Of a DNA stretch of 64,000 nt, positions 1-8,968 are shown piece by piece. The notes beneath the pieces were generated by a model. It made no database searches. It saw only the letters and a list, made by a program, of their open reading frames with translations, and was not told the origin of the DNA. The DNA comes from Boseongicola sp. H5. GTDB taxonomy: Bacteria > Pseudomonadota > Alphaproteobacteria > Rhodobacterales > Rhodobacteraceae. Both the position numbers and the translations under genes were made by a program. The stretch's first letter is position 1. Each line of letters starts with the position of its first letter. The DNA is taken from the NCBI GenBank assembly GCA_020622165.1, contig JACNMN010000008.1, positions 62,001 to 126,000 on the forward strand. The letters are read 5' to 3'.

Positions 1-986
1 AACCGCAGACCCTGCCGCGTCGCGAGGTTTTCCATCCGGCTGATCGTGTTGTCGATCAGGCGGGGGCTGTAGGTGTTGCCGCTGCTGATGCGGATCACGT
101 CGCGATATTCGTCGATATCGATCTCGGGCAGGTCGCTTACCACGGTGATCTCGCCGATATCGAAGCTCTGGCCCTCGCGGATGTTGAAGGTGATAAAATA
201 GGCATCCCGCCCCCGCGCGAGTTCCGACGTCACGCTCAGGACTTCGAAATCGACATATCCCCGATCCCGGTAGAAATCGGTCAGCAACTGCTGGTCGAAA
301 GCGATCCGATCAGCCACGAAGCTGTCACGGCGGATGATGGCGCGGAACAGACCGGCCTGCGTGCTTTCCAGCACACGGCGCAGGCGCCGGTCGGAAAACT
401 CGCGGTTGCCGACGAAGGAGATCCGCTCGGTCTCGACGACCCGGCCCTCGGTCACTTCGAAGACCAGATCGACGCGGTTGTCGCTGCGGCGGATGATCTG
501 CGGCGAGACGGTCGCCGTCAGCCGGCCTGCCTGGCGATAGGCATCGTTGATCGCGGCCGCATCCTGCTCGGCCACGGAGGGGGAATAGACCCGGCGCGGC
601 TGCGAGGTCAGCAGCGGCAGCAGATCATCGTCGTTGAGACGGCGGTTGCCCTCGATACTGATCCGGTTGATCGTCGGATATTCCTGCACGATGATCACCA
701 AGGTGGAGCCGCGCGGGACGACTTCGACGCTTTCGAACAGGCCGGATTGCTGCAGCCGCTGCTGCGCGTCATTGACCTGCCCCGCAGATACCGCCTCGCC
801 GGGATTGATATTGGCATAGGTCAGGATCGTACTGGCCTCGATCCGCTGATTTCCCTGAACATCGAACTGGCTGAAGCGGAAATTCTGCGCCGCGACCGGC
901 CATGCCAGCAGGGCGACCAGGGCTACCGCCAAAAGGGCCGCAACCGCGCCCCGCCAAATCGATGCGTTCTCTGCGCGACTGCTCAT
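1..986 (-). CDS. bamA: Outer membrane assembly factor BamA, N-terminal part (3' end outside window)
   Basis: BamA is the outer-membrane core of the BAM complex that inserts beta-barrel proteins. Reading from an ATG at 986 the frame stays open to the window edge, giving about 328 residues. Residues 1-33 form a signal peptide (hydrophobic run, cleavage expected after VAA). Four POTRA-like units follow, each opening with a strand and a conserved glycine turn such as ISIEGNRRL and ISFVGNREF. The C-terminal barrel lies beyond position 1. An AGGA motif sits 4-5 bases before the ATG. It is the last visible gene of the pyrH-to-rseP operon on this strand, as is usual in alphaproteobacteria. The identification is firm; only the C-terminus is missing. 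Confidence 0.93.
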   Translation of the reverse strand, partial: MSSRAENASIWRGAVAALLAVALVALLAWPVAAQNFRFSQFDVQGNQRIEASTILTYANINPGEAVSAGQVNDAQQRLQQSGLFESVEVVPRGSTLVIIVQEYPTINRISIEGNRRLNDDDLLPLLTSQPRRVYSPSVAEQDAAAINDAYRQAGRLTATVSPQIIRRSDNRVDLVFEVTEGRVVETERISFVGNREFSDRRLRRVLESTQAGLFRAIIRRDSFVADRIAFDQQLLTDFYRDRGYVDFEVLSVTSELARGRDAYFITFNIREGQSFDIGEITVVSDLPEIDIDEYRDVIRISSGNTYSPRLIDNTISRMENLATRQGLR

Positions 987-1078
987 CGAATCCTGCCCCG
1001 TTTCTGATCCGTATCCTCCGCTCCTGCCTACCGAAGCCGAGGGACGTTGTCAAAACGATCCATTACAGCCGGTGGGGG

Positions 1079-1087
1079 TTATCCACA
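1079..1087 (+). promoter_or_regulatory. Perfect DnaA-box match (TTATCCACA)
   Basis: The nonamer TTATCCACA equals the consensus DnaA box. It lies in the spacer between the 45-aa ORF and bamA, next to an AT-rich stretch flanked by TGTGT (1091-1095) and ACACA (1106-1110). There is only one perfect box and no origin genes nearby, so it is more likely a DnaA-responsive or titration site, or a chance match, than an origin. Confidence 0.35.
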
Positions 1088-1166
1088 GGCTGTGTCACAA
1101 TATATACACAAGGGACGTGTTCGGGGAAGTGTCGCGGCGGCCCGTCAGGGCGCGCAATCGGCCGGA

Positions 1167-1304
1167 TCAGTAAACCGTCGCGTAAGACATCAGCCAACCG
1201 GCAATGGTCAGGGCGCCGATGATCATCAGCGGAACCAGCAGACGGTCCACATTGATCTGCATGAAAAAGCTGATGCCGCGATATCCGTCGGTGATCAGTT
1301 TCAT
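1167..1304 (-). CDS. 45-aa membrane protein between rseP and bamA, function unknown
   Basis: A short reading frame begins with ATG at 1304 and ends with TGA at 1167-1169, encoding 45 residues. It starts MKLITDGYRG, and residues 21-43 form one hydrophobic segment (LLVPLMIIGALTIAGWLM), so a single-pass inner-membrane protein is expected. A GGAGA ribosome-binding site lies 4-5 bases before the start. It sits in the same direction as rseP (ends 134 bp upstream) and bamA (starts 181 bp downstream), inside an otherwise unexplained 450-bp gap. I do not recognise a family. Its place suggests a link to envelope assembly, which is inference only. Confidence 0.6.
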   Translation of the reverse strand: MKLITDGYRGISFFMQINVDRLLVPLMIIGALTIAGWLMSYATVY

Positions 1305-1437
1305 CGTCTCCGGCCTCTCTGTGTGCCACACCAAGGGGCACTTGCCCCGTCATGGTCAGAAGATCGGCTTTGAATATGGCGCAATTTGGGCGCCGGATGG
1401 GCGCTTTGGTGATCCGCCGCCCTTGGGCATTCTACCC

Positions 1438-2769
1438 TTACGGGCAGAAAATGTCATTGGTCAGCGCAAAGAGCATCAAGGCCAACAGCAGCGTCAGACC
1501 GATGGACATGAAGACTTTCAGGGCCTTGTCGGAAGGCGGCTTGCCCGCCACCGCCTCATAGGCATGAAAGATCAGGTGACCGCCGTCCAGAACGGGAATC
1601 GGAAAGAGGTTCAAGAGGCCCACCGCCGTGGACAGGACCGCGATGAACCAGATGAAATTCTCGATCCCCTGGCTGGCGGCCGCGCCGCTGGTTTCGGCAA
1701 TACCGATGGGACCTTGCAGGTTGCAGCTGGAAATCGCGCCGGTGATCATGTGCCACAGGCCCGAAAGCGACGACTGGATGATGAAGCCGGTCTGGCTGAC
1801 GCCGAAGCCTGCCGCCTCCCAGAGGCCCACAGGCTCGGTCACCGGCTCGAAGAACAGCCCGCCCGTGATCCCGATCAGCCAGCGGGTCTCGAACCCGCCT
1901 TCGGCCAGCGGCAGATCCATCCGCCTTGGGCTGAGCGTGACCTCCATCATCTCGCCCGCGCGCCAGACATCCAGCGCAAGCGGCGCGCCCTCCGAGGCCT
2001 CGACCGCATCGCGCAACTGGGAAAAGGCGTAGATCGGCTGCCCGTCGATTGCGCGGATCACATCGCCCCGCTCAAGCCCCGCGTCGATCGCCGCCGATTG
2101 CGGGGTCACCGCCTCGATCACCGGGATCAGGGGGAAGCTCGCCTCCACCTGCATCGCCCGGCCATCGCGCTCGATGTCGTAGGTCAGGCTTGGCGCGGGG
2201 GGCAGCGTCTCGCGGCTCAACTCATAGAGATCGGCCAGACCGTCCACCGGCTCACCGGCCACCGCGGTGACCAGATCGCCCTCCTGCAGCACGGCGATAT
2301 CGGCGGGCAACATCTTTGCCGGGCCGATCCGTGCCTCCTCCACCGCCTGCCCCGATACCAGCACGACGCCCGCGAAGATCAGGATCGACAGGATGAAGTT
2401 GAAGATCGGTCCCGCCGCGACCGTCGCCGCGCGTGCCCAAAGCGGCGCGCCATGCATGGAGCGCCGGCGTTCGGCCACGTCGAGCGCATCTATCGCCGCC
2501 CCGTCCTTGCCCGAGGCCGCATCCGCATCGCCCAGAAACTTCACATAGCCGCCAAAGGGAAGCGCCGCGATCTGCCAGCGGGTGCCGTGCCGGTCGACCC
2601 GGCTGGTCAGAACCGGACCGAAGCCGATGGAAAACACCTCCGCATGGATGCCGGACCAGCGGCCCACGATGTAATGTCCGTATTCGTGGATCGCGACGAT
2701 GATCGACAGCGCCAGAATAAAGGCCAGGATCGTGAACGCGACACTGCCGAACTGGGGGATGAATTCCAT
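1438..2769 (-). CDS. rseP: RIP metalloprotease RseP (site-2 protease)
   Basis: This is a 443-residue intramembrane zinc metalloprotease. It cleaves membrane substrates such as anti-sigma factors and remnant signal peptides in the inner membrane. The zinc motif HEYGH is at residues 28-32 in the first membrane segment. The second family motif, NLFPIPVLDGG, is near residue 394, supplying the Asp ligand. The region between carries a PDZ-like domain (around residues 120-220, with VITAVAG- and VIRAIDG-type strands). Length fits the family. It starts 2 bp after the dxr stop and belongs to the pyrH-to-bamA operon. Confidence 0.95.
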   Translation of the reverse strand: MEFIPQFGSVAFTILAFILALSIIVAIHEYGHYIVGRWSGIHAEVFSIGFGPVLTSRVDRHGTRWQIAALPFGGYVKFLGDADAASGKDGAAIDALDVAERRRSMHGAPLWARAATVAAGPIFNFILSILIFAGVVLVSGQAVEEARIGPAKMLPADIAVLQEGDLVTAVAGEPVDGLADLYELSRETLPPAPSLTYDIERDGRAMQVEASFPLIPVIEAVTPQSAAIDAGLERGDVIRAIDGQPIYAFSQLRDAVEASEGAPLALDVWRAGEMMEVTLSPRRMDLPLAEGGFETRWLIGITGGLFFEPVTEPVGLWEAAGFGVSQTGFIIQSSLSGLWHMITGAISSCNLQGPIGIAETSGAAASQGIENFIWFIAVLSTAVGLLNLFPIPVLDGGHLIFHAYEAVAGKPPSDKALKVFMSIGLTLLLALMLFALTNDIFCP

Positions 2770-2770
2770 A

Positions 2771-3949
2771 CTATTTGCGTCCCTGCATTTTTTTGACCTG
2801 CTCTTCGGCCTCTACCCGTGCCAGATGGTCTGTTTCCAGCACCGTCTCAAGGGTGTCTATGGCATCAGTTAGGCGAAACCGGCCCGAAATCCCGTCAAGC
2901 GTGGCCTCGACCACGCCGGCCATGTCCATGAAACCGATCCGCCTGGCCAGAAAACCGTCCAGCGCGATCTCCTTGGCCGCGTTGAAGACGGCGCCCGCGC
3001 GACCGCCGGTTTCCATCACCGCCCGCGCGATGCCGAGCGCGGGGTAGCGCGTGTCGCAAGGCGCCAGAAACTCCAGCGTCGCCAGTTCCGCCAGATTGAT
3101 CCGCGCGACCGGCAGATGCCGGCGGTCTGGCCAGTGCAGCGCATAACCGATGGCATGGCGCATGTCCGGCGCACCCAGATGCGCCATCAGCGCGCCGTCG
3201 CGAAACCCCACAAGCGCATGGATGATGGATTGCGGATGCACGACCGCCTCGATCTGATCCGGGCGGACACCGAAAAACTCCTTGGTCTCGATCAGCTCCA
3301 TCGCCTTGTTGAACATCGACGCGCTGTCGATGGTGATCCGCTGCCCCATGTCCCAGTTCGGATGCGCCCCGGCATCCGCCACCGTCGCATCGGGTAGCGC
3401 CTCCACCGGCCAGTCGCGCAAGCCACCGCCCGAAGCGGTGATGATGATCCGTTCCACCGCCGCCATGTCCTCGCCGACCAGCGCCTGAAACACCGCCGAG
3501 TGCTCGCTGTCCACCGGCAGGATCGTCGCGCCATGCGCGCGCCCTTCGGCCAGCAGAAGCGGACCTGCGGTGACCAGACTTTCCTTGTTCGCCAGCGCCA
3601 GCGTGGTGCCATGCCGCAAGGCCCGGAACCCGGGGGCAAGCCCCGCCGCCCCCACGATCGCCGACATGATCCAGTCCGCGGGCCGGTCCGCCGCTTCGAT
3701 CAGCGCGGCCTCCCCGGCGGCGGCGGCGATCCCGGATCCGGCGAGCGCGTCGCGCAGCACTGGCAGTTCCTCCTCATAGGCGGTCACCGCGATATCGGCA
3801 CCGACGGCGCGCGCGTCGCGCGCCAGCTGCGCCACGTTCCGCCCGCCGGTCAGCGCCACCACGTCATAGCCGTCGGGCGCGCGCGCGATCAGATCGAGCG
3901 TGTTCTGCCCGATGGATCCGGTGGCTCCGAAAACACTGACCTTTCGCAT
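2771..3949 (-). CDS. dxr: 1-deoxy-D-xylulose 5-phosphate reductoisomerase
   Basis: Dxr converts DXP to 2-C-methyl-D-erythritol 4-phosphate with NADPH, the committed step of the MEP isoprenoid pathway. The protein (392 aa) opens with the nucleotide-binding motif GATGSIG at residues 8-14 and carries the metal and substrate motifs VDSEHSA and ASGGGLRD. An in-frame GTG lies two codons upstream (3955), but it abuts the AGGGAG motif, whereas the ATG at 3949 has that motif 5 bases away, so I place the start there. It is separated from cdsA by 9 bp. Its product line feeds uppS two genes upstream, which makes undecaprenyl diphosphate from isoprenoid units. Confidence 0.95.
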   Translation of the reverse strand: MRKVSVFGATGSIGQNTLDLIARAPDGYDVVALTGGRNVAQLARDARAVGADIAVTAYEEELPVLRDALAGSGIAAAAGEAALIEAADRPADWIMSAIVGAAGLAPGFRALRHGTTLALANKESLVTAGPLLLAEGRAHGATILPVDSEHSAVFQALVGEDMAAVERIIITASGGGLRDWPVEALPDATVADAGAHPNWDMGQRITIDSASMFNKAMELIETKEFFGVRPDQIEAVVHPQSIIHALVGFRDGALMAHLGAPDMRHAIGYALHWPDRRHLPVARINLAELATLEFLAPCDTRYPALGIARAVMETGGRAGAVFNAAKEIALDGFLARRIGFMDMAGVVEATLDGISGRFRLTDAIDTLETVLETDHLARVEAEEQVKKMQGRK

Positions 3950-3958
3950 GGACACTCC

Positions 3959-4750
3959 CTAAAGCGGCGGCGGCGGGAACACGATCAGGCTTTCGACCAA
4001 CAGCAGCAGAAGCGCCGCGCCTAGCATCCCGTCGAACCGGTCGAACACGCCCCCGTGCCCCGGCAGCAGGGTCGAGCTGTCCTTGACCCCCATCCGCCGT
4101 TTTACCGCACTTTCGGCGATATCGCCCATCTGGCTTGCCATGCTCAGCGCAACGGATATTCCTATCAGCTCCACCCCCGTTCCGGTTGTCTGCATGAACG
4201 CCGCGCCCACGATCCCGGCGCTGACCCAGCCAGCCACCGTGCCCGACCATGTCTTCTTGGGGCTGACGCGCGGCCAGAATTTCGGACCGCCGAGAATCCT
4301 CCCGGCGAAGTAGCCCAGCACATCGGTCGCGGCGACGACCAGCACCAGCCACAGCATCCAGGTCAGCCCGAAATCCTCGCGATGGACCAGAAGACCGAAC
4401 CCCGCGAACATGATGAGCGCGGTATACATGATGTAGAGTGTGCGGTTCTTGTCCAGAAACCCGATACCCGCAATGCTCGCCAGAAGCAGAAGCGGCAGGC
4501 CCAGCCCCACGGGCAGCAGCTTTGCCGCAAGCAGCAGCCCGGCGGCCAGACCGCCAAGCGCAATCGCACGCCGCGGGCCGCCGCCCAGCATCCGCACAAG
4601 CTCCCAGACCAGCGTGCCGACGATCAAAAGGACAAGCCCGATGAACCACCAGCCGCCAGCCCAGACCGCCGCCAGCCCCACAATCGCCATCGCAACGCCC
4701 GTGACCATGCGAACCGCAAGGTCGGAAAAGCTGTCGCGACTGAAATTCAT
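3959..4750 (-). CDS. cdsA: Phosphatidate cytidylyltransferase (CDP-diglyceride synthase)
   Basis: CdsA makes CDP-diacylglycerol from CTP and phosphatidic acid, the entry to phospholipid head-group synthesis. The 263-residue protein is mostly hydrophobic, with about seven membrane segments. It ends with the family signature: a VKRR block, then KDSSTLLPGHGGVFDRFDG near residues 220-245, whose paired acidic residues bind metal. It lies between uppS and dxr in the operon, 14 bp after uppS. The same-strand frame that overlaps the uppS end is a shadow. Confidence 0.95.
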   Translation of the reverse strand: MNFSRDSFSDLAVRMVTGVAMAIVGLAAVWAGGWWFIGLVLLIVGTLVWELVRMLGGGPRRAIALGGLAAGLLLAAKLLPVGLGLPLLLLASIAGIGFLDKNRTLYIMYTALIMFAGFGLLVHREDFGLTWMLWLVLVVAATDVLGYFAGRILGGPKFWPRVSPKKTWSGTVAGWVSAGIVGAAFMQTTGTGVELIGISVALSMASQMGDIAESAVKRRMGVKDSSTLLPGHGGVFDRFDGMLGAALLLLLVESLIVFPPPPL

Positions 4751-4764
4751 CGACCGCGCCGGGA

Positions 4765-5502
4765 TCAGGCCGGCACCGCGCCGAAACGTCGCTCGCGATT
4801 GCAGAAGCGGCGCAAGACCTTGTCGAACTCCGCGGGCGTGAAGTCGGGCCAGAGCGTGTCGATGAACTCGTACTCCGCATAGGCCGACTGCCAGAGCAGA
4901 AAGTTGGAGATCCGCGCCTCGCCGCTGGTCCGGATCACCAGATCGGGGTCAGGCAGCAGGCAGGTATCGAGGTATTTCGGCAGCGTCTCGTCGCTCACAT
5001 GACGCGGGTCGAGCTTGCCTGCGGCCACGTCATGGGCAAGCCGCCTTGTGGCGCGCGCCACCTCGTCCCGGCCGCCATAGTTCAGCGCGATGGTCAGATG
5101 CGTACCCGCATTGCCGGCCGTCAGTAATTCCAGATTGTCCATCATGTCGACCAGCGACGGCTCCAACCGCACCCGGTCGCCGATGAACCGCACCCGCACA
5201 TTCTCGTCGATCAGCGATTGCGTCTCGCGCCGGATGTAGCGCTTGAATAGCTTCATCAGCCCCGCCACCTCGGTCTGGGTCCGCTTCCAGTTCTCGGTCG
5301 AAAAGGCAAAGATCGTCAGGTATTCCACACCCAGATCCGGGCAGGAGCGCACGATCTCCTTGACCCGCTTTGCGCCTGCGTGATGGCCCACCAGCCGTGG
5401 CCGCCCGCGCATCTGCGCCCACCGGCCGTTGCCGTCCATGATGATCGCCACATGGCGCGGCGTCTTGTCCTTGTCGGCGGTCTCGGGGCTCGATCGGGCC
5501 AT
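4765..5502 (-). CDS. uppS: Isoprenyl (undecaprenyl diphosphate) synthase
   Basis: This cis-prenyltransferase builds undecaprenyl diphosphate, the lipid carrier for peptidoglycan and polysaccharides. The catalytic motif MDGNGRWA is at residues 22-29, preceded by PRHVAIIM. The C-terminal signature RTSGEARISNFLLWQ and a following YAEYEF are also present. Length (245 aa) is normal. It lies 37 bp downstream of frr and ahead of cdsA in the same direction. Confidence 0.96.
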   Translation of the reverse strand: MARSSPETADKDKTPRHVAIIMDGNGRWAQMRGRPRLVGHHAGAKRVKEIVRSCPDLGVEYLTIFAFSTENWKRTQTEVAGLMKLFKRYIRRETQSLIDENVRVRFIGDRVRLEPSLVDMMDNLELLTAGNAGTHLTIALNYGGRDEVARATRRLAHDVAAGKLDPRHVSDETLPKYLDTCLLPDPDLVIRTSGEARISNFLLWQSAYAEYEFIDTLWPDFTPAEFDKVLRRFCNRERRFGAVPA

Positions 5503-5539
5503 GGGCGGCTCCTCAATTGTCGGGAATGTCGCTCGTTAC

Positions 5540-6103
5540 TCAGACTTGCATGATCTCGGCTTGCTTGGTCTCCAGCGCCGCATCGACCCGCGCGATATGG
5601 CCATCGGTCAGCTCCTGCACCTCGGCCTCCCACAGCTTCTGGTCGTCCTCCGACATGCCGTCGGCCTTCGCCTTCTTGATCTGATCCATCCCGTCGCGCC
5701 GCACATTGCGGATCGCGACCCGCGCGTTTTCGGCATAATGCGCCGCAACCTTGGTCAGCTCGCGCCGGCGTTCCTCGTTCAGTTCGGGGATCGGCAGCAT
5801 GATGATCGTGCCGTTCAGCTGCGGGTTGATGCCCAGACCGCTTTCGCGAATGGCCTTCTCCACCTTGCCGACCATGGATTTATCCCAGACGTTGATCGTC
5901 ACCATCCGGCTTTCGGGCACGTTCACCGTGCCCACCTGATTGATCGGCGTCATCTGGCCATAGGCTTCCACCTGCACCGGCTCCAGCATCGCCGCCGAGG
6001 CCCGGCCCGTGCGCAACGAGGCGAATTCGGTCCTCAGATTGGCAAGCGCCCCGTCCATCCGCCGCTCAAGGTCGGCTACATCAATTTCAATATCGTCGGA
6101 CAT
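5540..6103 (-). CDS. frr: Ribosome recycling factor
   Basis: RRF splits post-termination ribosomes together with EF-G. The 187-residue sequence fits the family in length and motifs: an early [11 protein letters not shown] helix, the central [15 protein letters not shown] strand, and the C-terminal three-helix bundle rich in E, R and K. It starts at the ATG at 6103, and the stop is 37 bp before uppS. It follows pyrH by about 50 bp, the usual alphaproteobacterial pairing. Confidence 0.96.
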   Translation of the reverse strand: MSDDIEIDVADLERRMDGALANLRTEFASLRTGRASAAMLEPVQVEAYGQMTPINQVGTVNVPESRMVTINVWDKSMVGKVEKAIRESGLGINPQLNGTIIMLPIPELNEERRRELTKVAAHYAENARVAIRNVRRDGMDQIKKAKADGMSEDDQKLWEAEVQELTDGHIARVDAALETKQAEIMQV

Positions 6104-6152
6104 GTCCCTGCCCCGTTCTTATCAACGCGTGTTAGTCAGTACTTCTAAGCCC

Positions 6153-6884
6153 TTACTGGACTTTTGTATAGGTGCCTTCCCCGGCCAGAATGCCCTTGAA
6201 CCCGCCGGGTTCATCCAGCGAGAACACGATGATCGGCACATCGTTTTCACGGGCCAGCGCGATGGCGGAGGCATCCATCACGCCCAGATGCTGGGCCAGA
6301 ACCTCGTCATAGCTGATCTGCTCATAGCGCACCGCATCGTCATGTTCGACCGGATCCTTGTCATAGACCCCGTCCACCTTGGTGCCCTTGAAGATCGCCT
6401 CGCATCCCATTTCATTCGCGCGCAGCGTGGCGGCCGTATCGGTGGTGAAATACGGATTGCCGGTGCCCGCGGCAAAGATCACCACGCGCTTCTTCTCCAG
6501 ATGGCGCACCGCGCGGCGACGGATATAGGGCTCGCAGACCTGATCCATCGGGATCGCGCTGATCACGCGGGTGAACACGCCCAGGCTCTCCAGCGCCGAT
6601 TGCATCGCCAGCGCGTTCATCACCGTCGCCAGCATGCCCATGTAATCCGCAGTCGTGCGCTCCATCCCCTGTGCGGAGCCCTGAAGCCCGCGGAAGATGT
6701 TGCCGCCGCCGATCACCATGCAGATCTCCACCCCCAGATCATGGACTGATTTGACCTCCTGAGCGATCCGCTCCACCGTGGGCGGATGCAATCCGAACCC
6801 CTGGCTCCCCATCAATGCCTCGCCCGAAATCTTCAGCATCACGCGGTTATAGGCAGGGCGGGTCGCGGGTGTTTCGTCTGGCAT
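6153..6884 (-). CDS. pyrH: Uridylate kinase (UMP kinase)
   Basis: PyrH phosphorylates UMP to UDP for pyrimidine nucleotide synthesis. The 243-residue protein shows the amino-acid-kinase fold motifs: KISGEALMG (residues 18-26), the glycine-rich IGGGNIFRG, and the [16 protein letters not shown] phosphate-binding region. It is the first gene of the minus-strand operon running to bamA. It is divergent from miaA, so the 128 bp from 6885 to 7012 must hold promoters for both. Confidence 0.96.
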   Translation of the reverse strand: MPDETPATRPAYNRVMLKISGEALMGSQGFGLHPPTVERIAQEVKSVHDLGVEICMVIGGGNIFRGLQGSAQGMERTTADYMGMLATVMNALAMQSALESLGVFTRVISAIPMDQVCEPYIRRRAVRHLEKKRVVIFAAGTGNPYFTTDTAATLRANEMGCEAIFKGTKVDGVYDKDPVEHDDAVRYEQISYDEVLAQHLGVMDASAIALARENDVPIIVFSLDEPGGFKGILAGEGTYTKVQ

Positions 6885-7012
6885 GAGATCCTCGGAGGCG
6901 GCCGCTGGCGCGGCAGGGTCATTGAGATTGCCGCAACATGGCGTAAAAGGGCTTTGGGTTCAACGCCCGTCTCGGCCCCATTGCGTCTACTTCAAGAACG
7001 ACCCGCAAGACA

Positions 7013-7882
7013 TTGATCGATATAAAAACTCTCTCGCCGGAACGCCCCGTTCTGATCGCCGGGCCCACGGCGTCCGGCAAATCGGCGCTGGCACTGTCCA
7101 TCGCCGAGGCGCAGGGCGGGCGCATTCTCAACGCCGACGCGTTGCAGGTCTATGACGGCTGGCGCGTTCTCACCGCGCGCCCGGGACCCGACGAAGAAGT
7201 CCGCGCGCCGCACGCGCTTTACGGCCACGTCCCGTTCGAAGCGGCCTATTCCGTGGGTCAATGGCTCCGCGATCTAGGCCCGCTTCTGGACGGTCCCCGT
7301 CCGATTATCGTCGGCGGCACGGGCCTTTACTTCCGCGCCCTCACCGAAGGTCTGGCCGAGATCCCGCCGACACCGTCCGCGATCAGGGCCGAGGCCGATG
7401 CCCTGCCCGACGCGACGCTTCTCTCCGATCTCGATGCGGCCGATCCGGTGCTTGCCACCCGCATCGACCGGCAGAACCGCGCCCGCGTTCAGCGTGGATG
7501 GGAGGTCTGGCGCGCCACCGGCCGGCCGCTGTCGGAGTGGCAGGCCGGAACCGCGCCGCCGCTCCTGCCGCTGACCCGGACCCAGCCGCTCCTGCTCGAT
7601 GCGGATCGGGACTGGCTGAATGCGCGGATCGAAACCCGTTTCGATCTGATGCTGCGAAACGGCGCGCTGGAGGAGGCCCGCGCCAATCTGCCCCGCTGGC
7701 CACGGGCCGGGGGCAGCGCCAAGGCGATCGGCGCGCCCAAGTTGATCGCGCATCTGCGCGGCGAGTTGTCCCTTGAGGCCGCGCGCGATGCGGCGATCAT
7801 CGCTTCGCACCAATACGCCAAACGGCAGCGCACATGGTTCCGCGCGCGCATGTCGGGCTGGCGACATATTGCCCAACCATAG
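7013..7882 (+). CDS. miaA: tRNA dimethylallyltransferase
   Basis: MiaA adds a dimethylallyl group to A37 of tRNAs reading UNN codons, using the product of the isoprenoid pathway. The P-loop GPTASGKS is at residues 17-24, with DALQVYDG and the later [11 protein letters not shown] motif typical of the family. The only sensible start is TTG at 7013; no ATG or GTG is available before the P-loop. At 289 residues it is slightly short but complete. It is divergent from pyrH. Confidence 0.93.
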   Translation: MIDIKTLSPERPVLIAGPTASGKSALALSIAEAQGGRILNADALQVYDGWRVLTARPGPDEEVRAPHALYGHVPFEAAYSVGQWLRDLGPLLDGPRPIIVGGTGLYFRALTEGLAEIPPTPSAIRAEADALPDATLLSDLDAADPVLATRIDRQNRARVQRGWEVWRATGRPLSEWQAGTAPPLLPLTRTQPLLLDADRDWLNARIETRFDLMLRNGALEEARANLPRWPRAGGSAKAIGAPKLIAHLRGELSLEAARDAAIIASHQYAKRQRTWFRARMSGWRHIAQP

Positions 7883-7963
7883 GCAAAATCCTGCACAGAT
7901 ACTGCGAATTATAAGAAAGCCGCAGCTTCCCTTTCACTTTTGCGATCATTAGGCTCATCGGCG

Positions 7964-8752
7964 ATGTCCGACTCCTACGCCGTCACCTCTCTGGGCCAAT
8001 TGCGCATGCGCCCCACCTGGCGGGTGGAGACGCTGCACTCCAACACCCGCCATCATCTCTATTGGATCACCCGCGGTCAGGGCCGCGTCTCGGTCGGCTG
8101 CATCACCCGCGGCTACGGACCGAACACGGCGGTTTTCGTGCCCGCCGGCACGGTCATGTCGCTGGAATTGCCGCAACAGATCCAGGGTCTCTTGCTGCAT
8201 ATGCCGCCCGATCCGCTGGCCGAATTGCCTGCCGATCCGTTCCATCTGCGGATATCCAATATCGAGGCGCAGGCCAGTCTGACCGGTCATATCGAACGCA
8301 TCGAACGGGAAATCGCGGCGCAGGCCCCCGCGCAGGACCGCGCGCTCAGAGGGTACGGGCTGCTGGTGTCGACCTGGATCACCCGCGAACTTGGCCGGCA
8401 GGAAGGGGCGATCCTGCGCGACAGGGCCCACCATCTGGTGGAGAAATTCGCCCGCCTCCTGTCGATCAGCTATCATACCGGCGCGGGTGTCGCCGATTAT
8501 GCGGACCGTCTGGGCGTGACGCCCACCCATCTCAGCCGGGTCTGCAAGGAAGCCTCCGGCAAACCGGCGCATGCGCTGATCCACGAACGCCTGATGCACG
8601 AAGCCCGCCGCCTGCTGGCCGATACCGACAAATCCGCGCGGCTGATCTCCGAAGAACTCGGGTTTTCCTCGCCCGCCTATTTCACAAGGGCCTTTTCCCA
8701 GTCCACAGGACGCACACCCACCGCGTTCCGAAGCTCTCCGCGGCGCAATTAA
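7964..8752 (+). CDS. AraC-family transcriptional regulator
   Basis: This is a 262-residue regulator. The N-terminal half is a small cupin-like sensor domain (a YWITRGQGRVSVG-type beta strand, then VFVPAGTV). The C-terminal third (from about residue 165) is a double helix-turn-helix: GVADYADRLGVTPTHLSRVC, then ISEELGFSSPAYFTRAFSQ with the family end GRTPTAFR. I chose the ATG at 7964 rather than the TTG eight codons upstream. It precedes the ABC importer operon on the same strand, separated by 216 bp containing two inverted repeats, so it may control that operon. This is inference from position. Confidence 0.88.
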   Translation: MSDSYAVTSLGQLRMRPTWRVETLHSNTRHHLYWITRGQGRVSVGCITRGYGPNTAVFVPAGTVMSLELPQQIQGLLLHMPPDPLAELPADPFHLRISNIEAQASLTGHIERIEREIAAQAPAQDRALRGYGLLVSTWITRELGRQEGAILRDRAHHLVEKFARLLSISYHTGAGVADYADRLGVTPTHLSRVCKEASGKPAHALIHERLMHEARRLLADTDKSARLISEELGFSSPAYFTRAFSQSTGRTPTAFRSSPRRN

Positions 8753-8834
8753 CTGCGGGACGGATTATTTTCCCGCGATGTCGCTTTTGCGGTCGATGTC
8801 GGTTTCAGACCTTGATACTGTCGCAAAAGTTACA

Positions 8835-8858
8835 TCAATGGACGGTCCTGCCCATTGA
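8835..8858. promoter_or_regulatory. Inverted repeat TCAATGG-N10-CCATTGA upstream of ABC operon
   Basis: Seven-base arms at 8835-8841 and 8852-8858 are perfect reverse complements with a 10-base gap. The site lies 111-134 bp before the ABC binding-protein start. It is a candidate operator, centred 32 bp from the next palindrome. The binding protein is unknown. Confidence 0.35.
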
Positions 8859-8868
8859 CGCCCGGGTT

Positions 8869-8888
8869 GGAATATTGCGCAATATCCC
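8869..8888. promoter_or_regulatory. Palindrome GG-A-ATATTGCGCAATAT-C-CC, candidate operator
   Basis: The core ATATTGCGCAATAT (8872-8885) is a perfect 14-bp palindrome, extended by GG/CC outside one mismatched pair. It stands about 80 bp before the ABC binding-protein start in an AT-rich pocket of a GC-rich genome. It could bind a dimeric regulator controlling the ABC operon. AraC proteins more often use direct repeats, so the assignment to the neighbouring AraC gene is open. Confidence 0.4.
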
Positions 8889-8968
8889 CTGCGGCGTTGT
8901 AAGAAATGTCGAAAGGCATCGGCAGGCCGCCCGGATAAATTCAATCACACCGTCACAGGGAGACAAGG

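Noticed and set aside
1335-1348. GGGGCA-CT-TGCCCC hairpin between rseP and the 45-aa ORF
   Set aside because: Six-bp stem with a two-base loop and no T-run; too weak to call a terminator.
1204-2796. 530-codon frame opposite rseP
   Set aside because: Antisense shadow of rseP, rich in R, H and Q, with no domain; the real gene on the other strand is certain.
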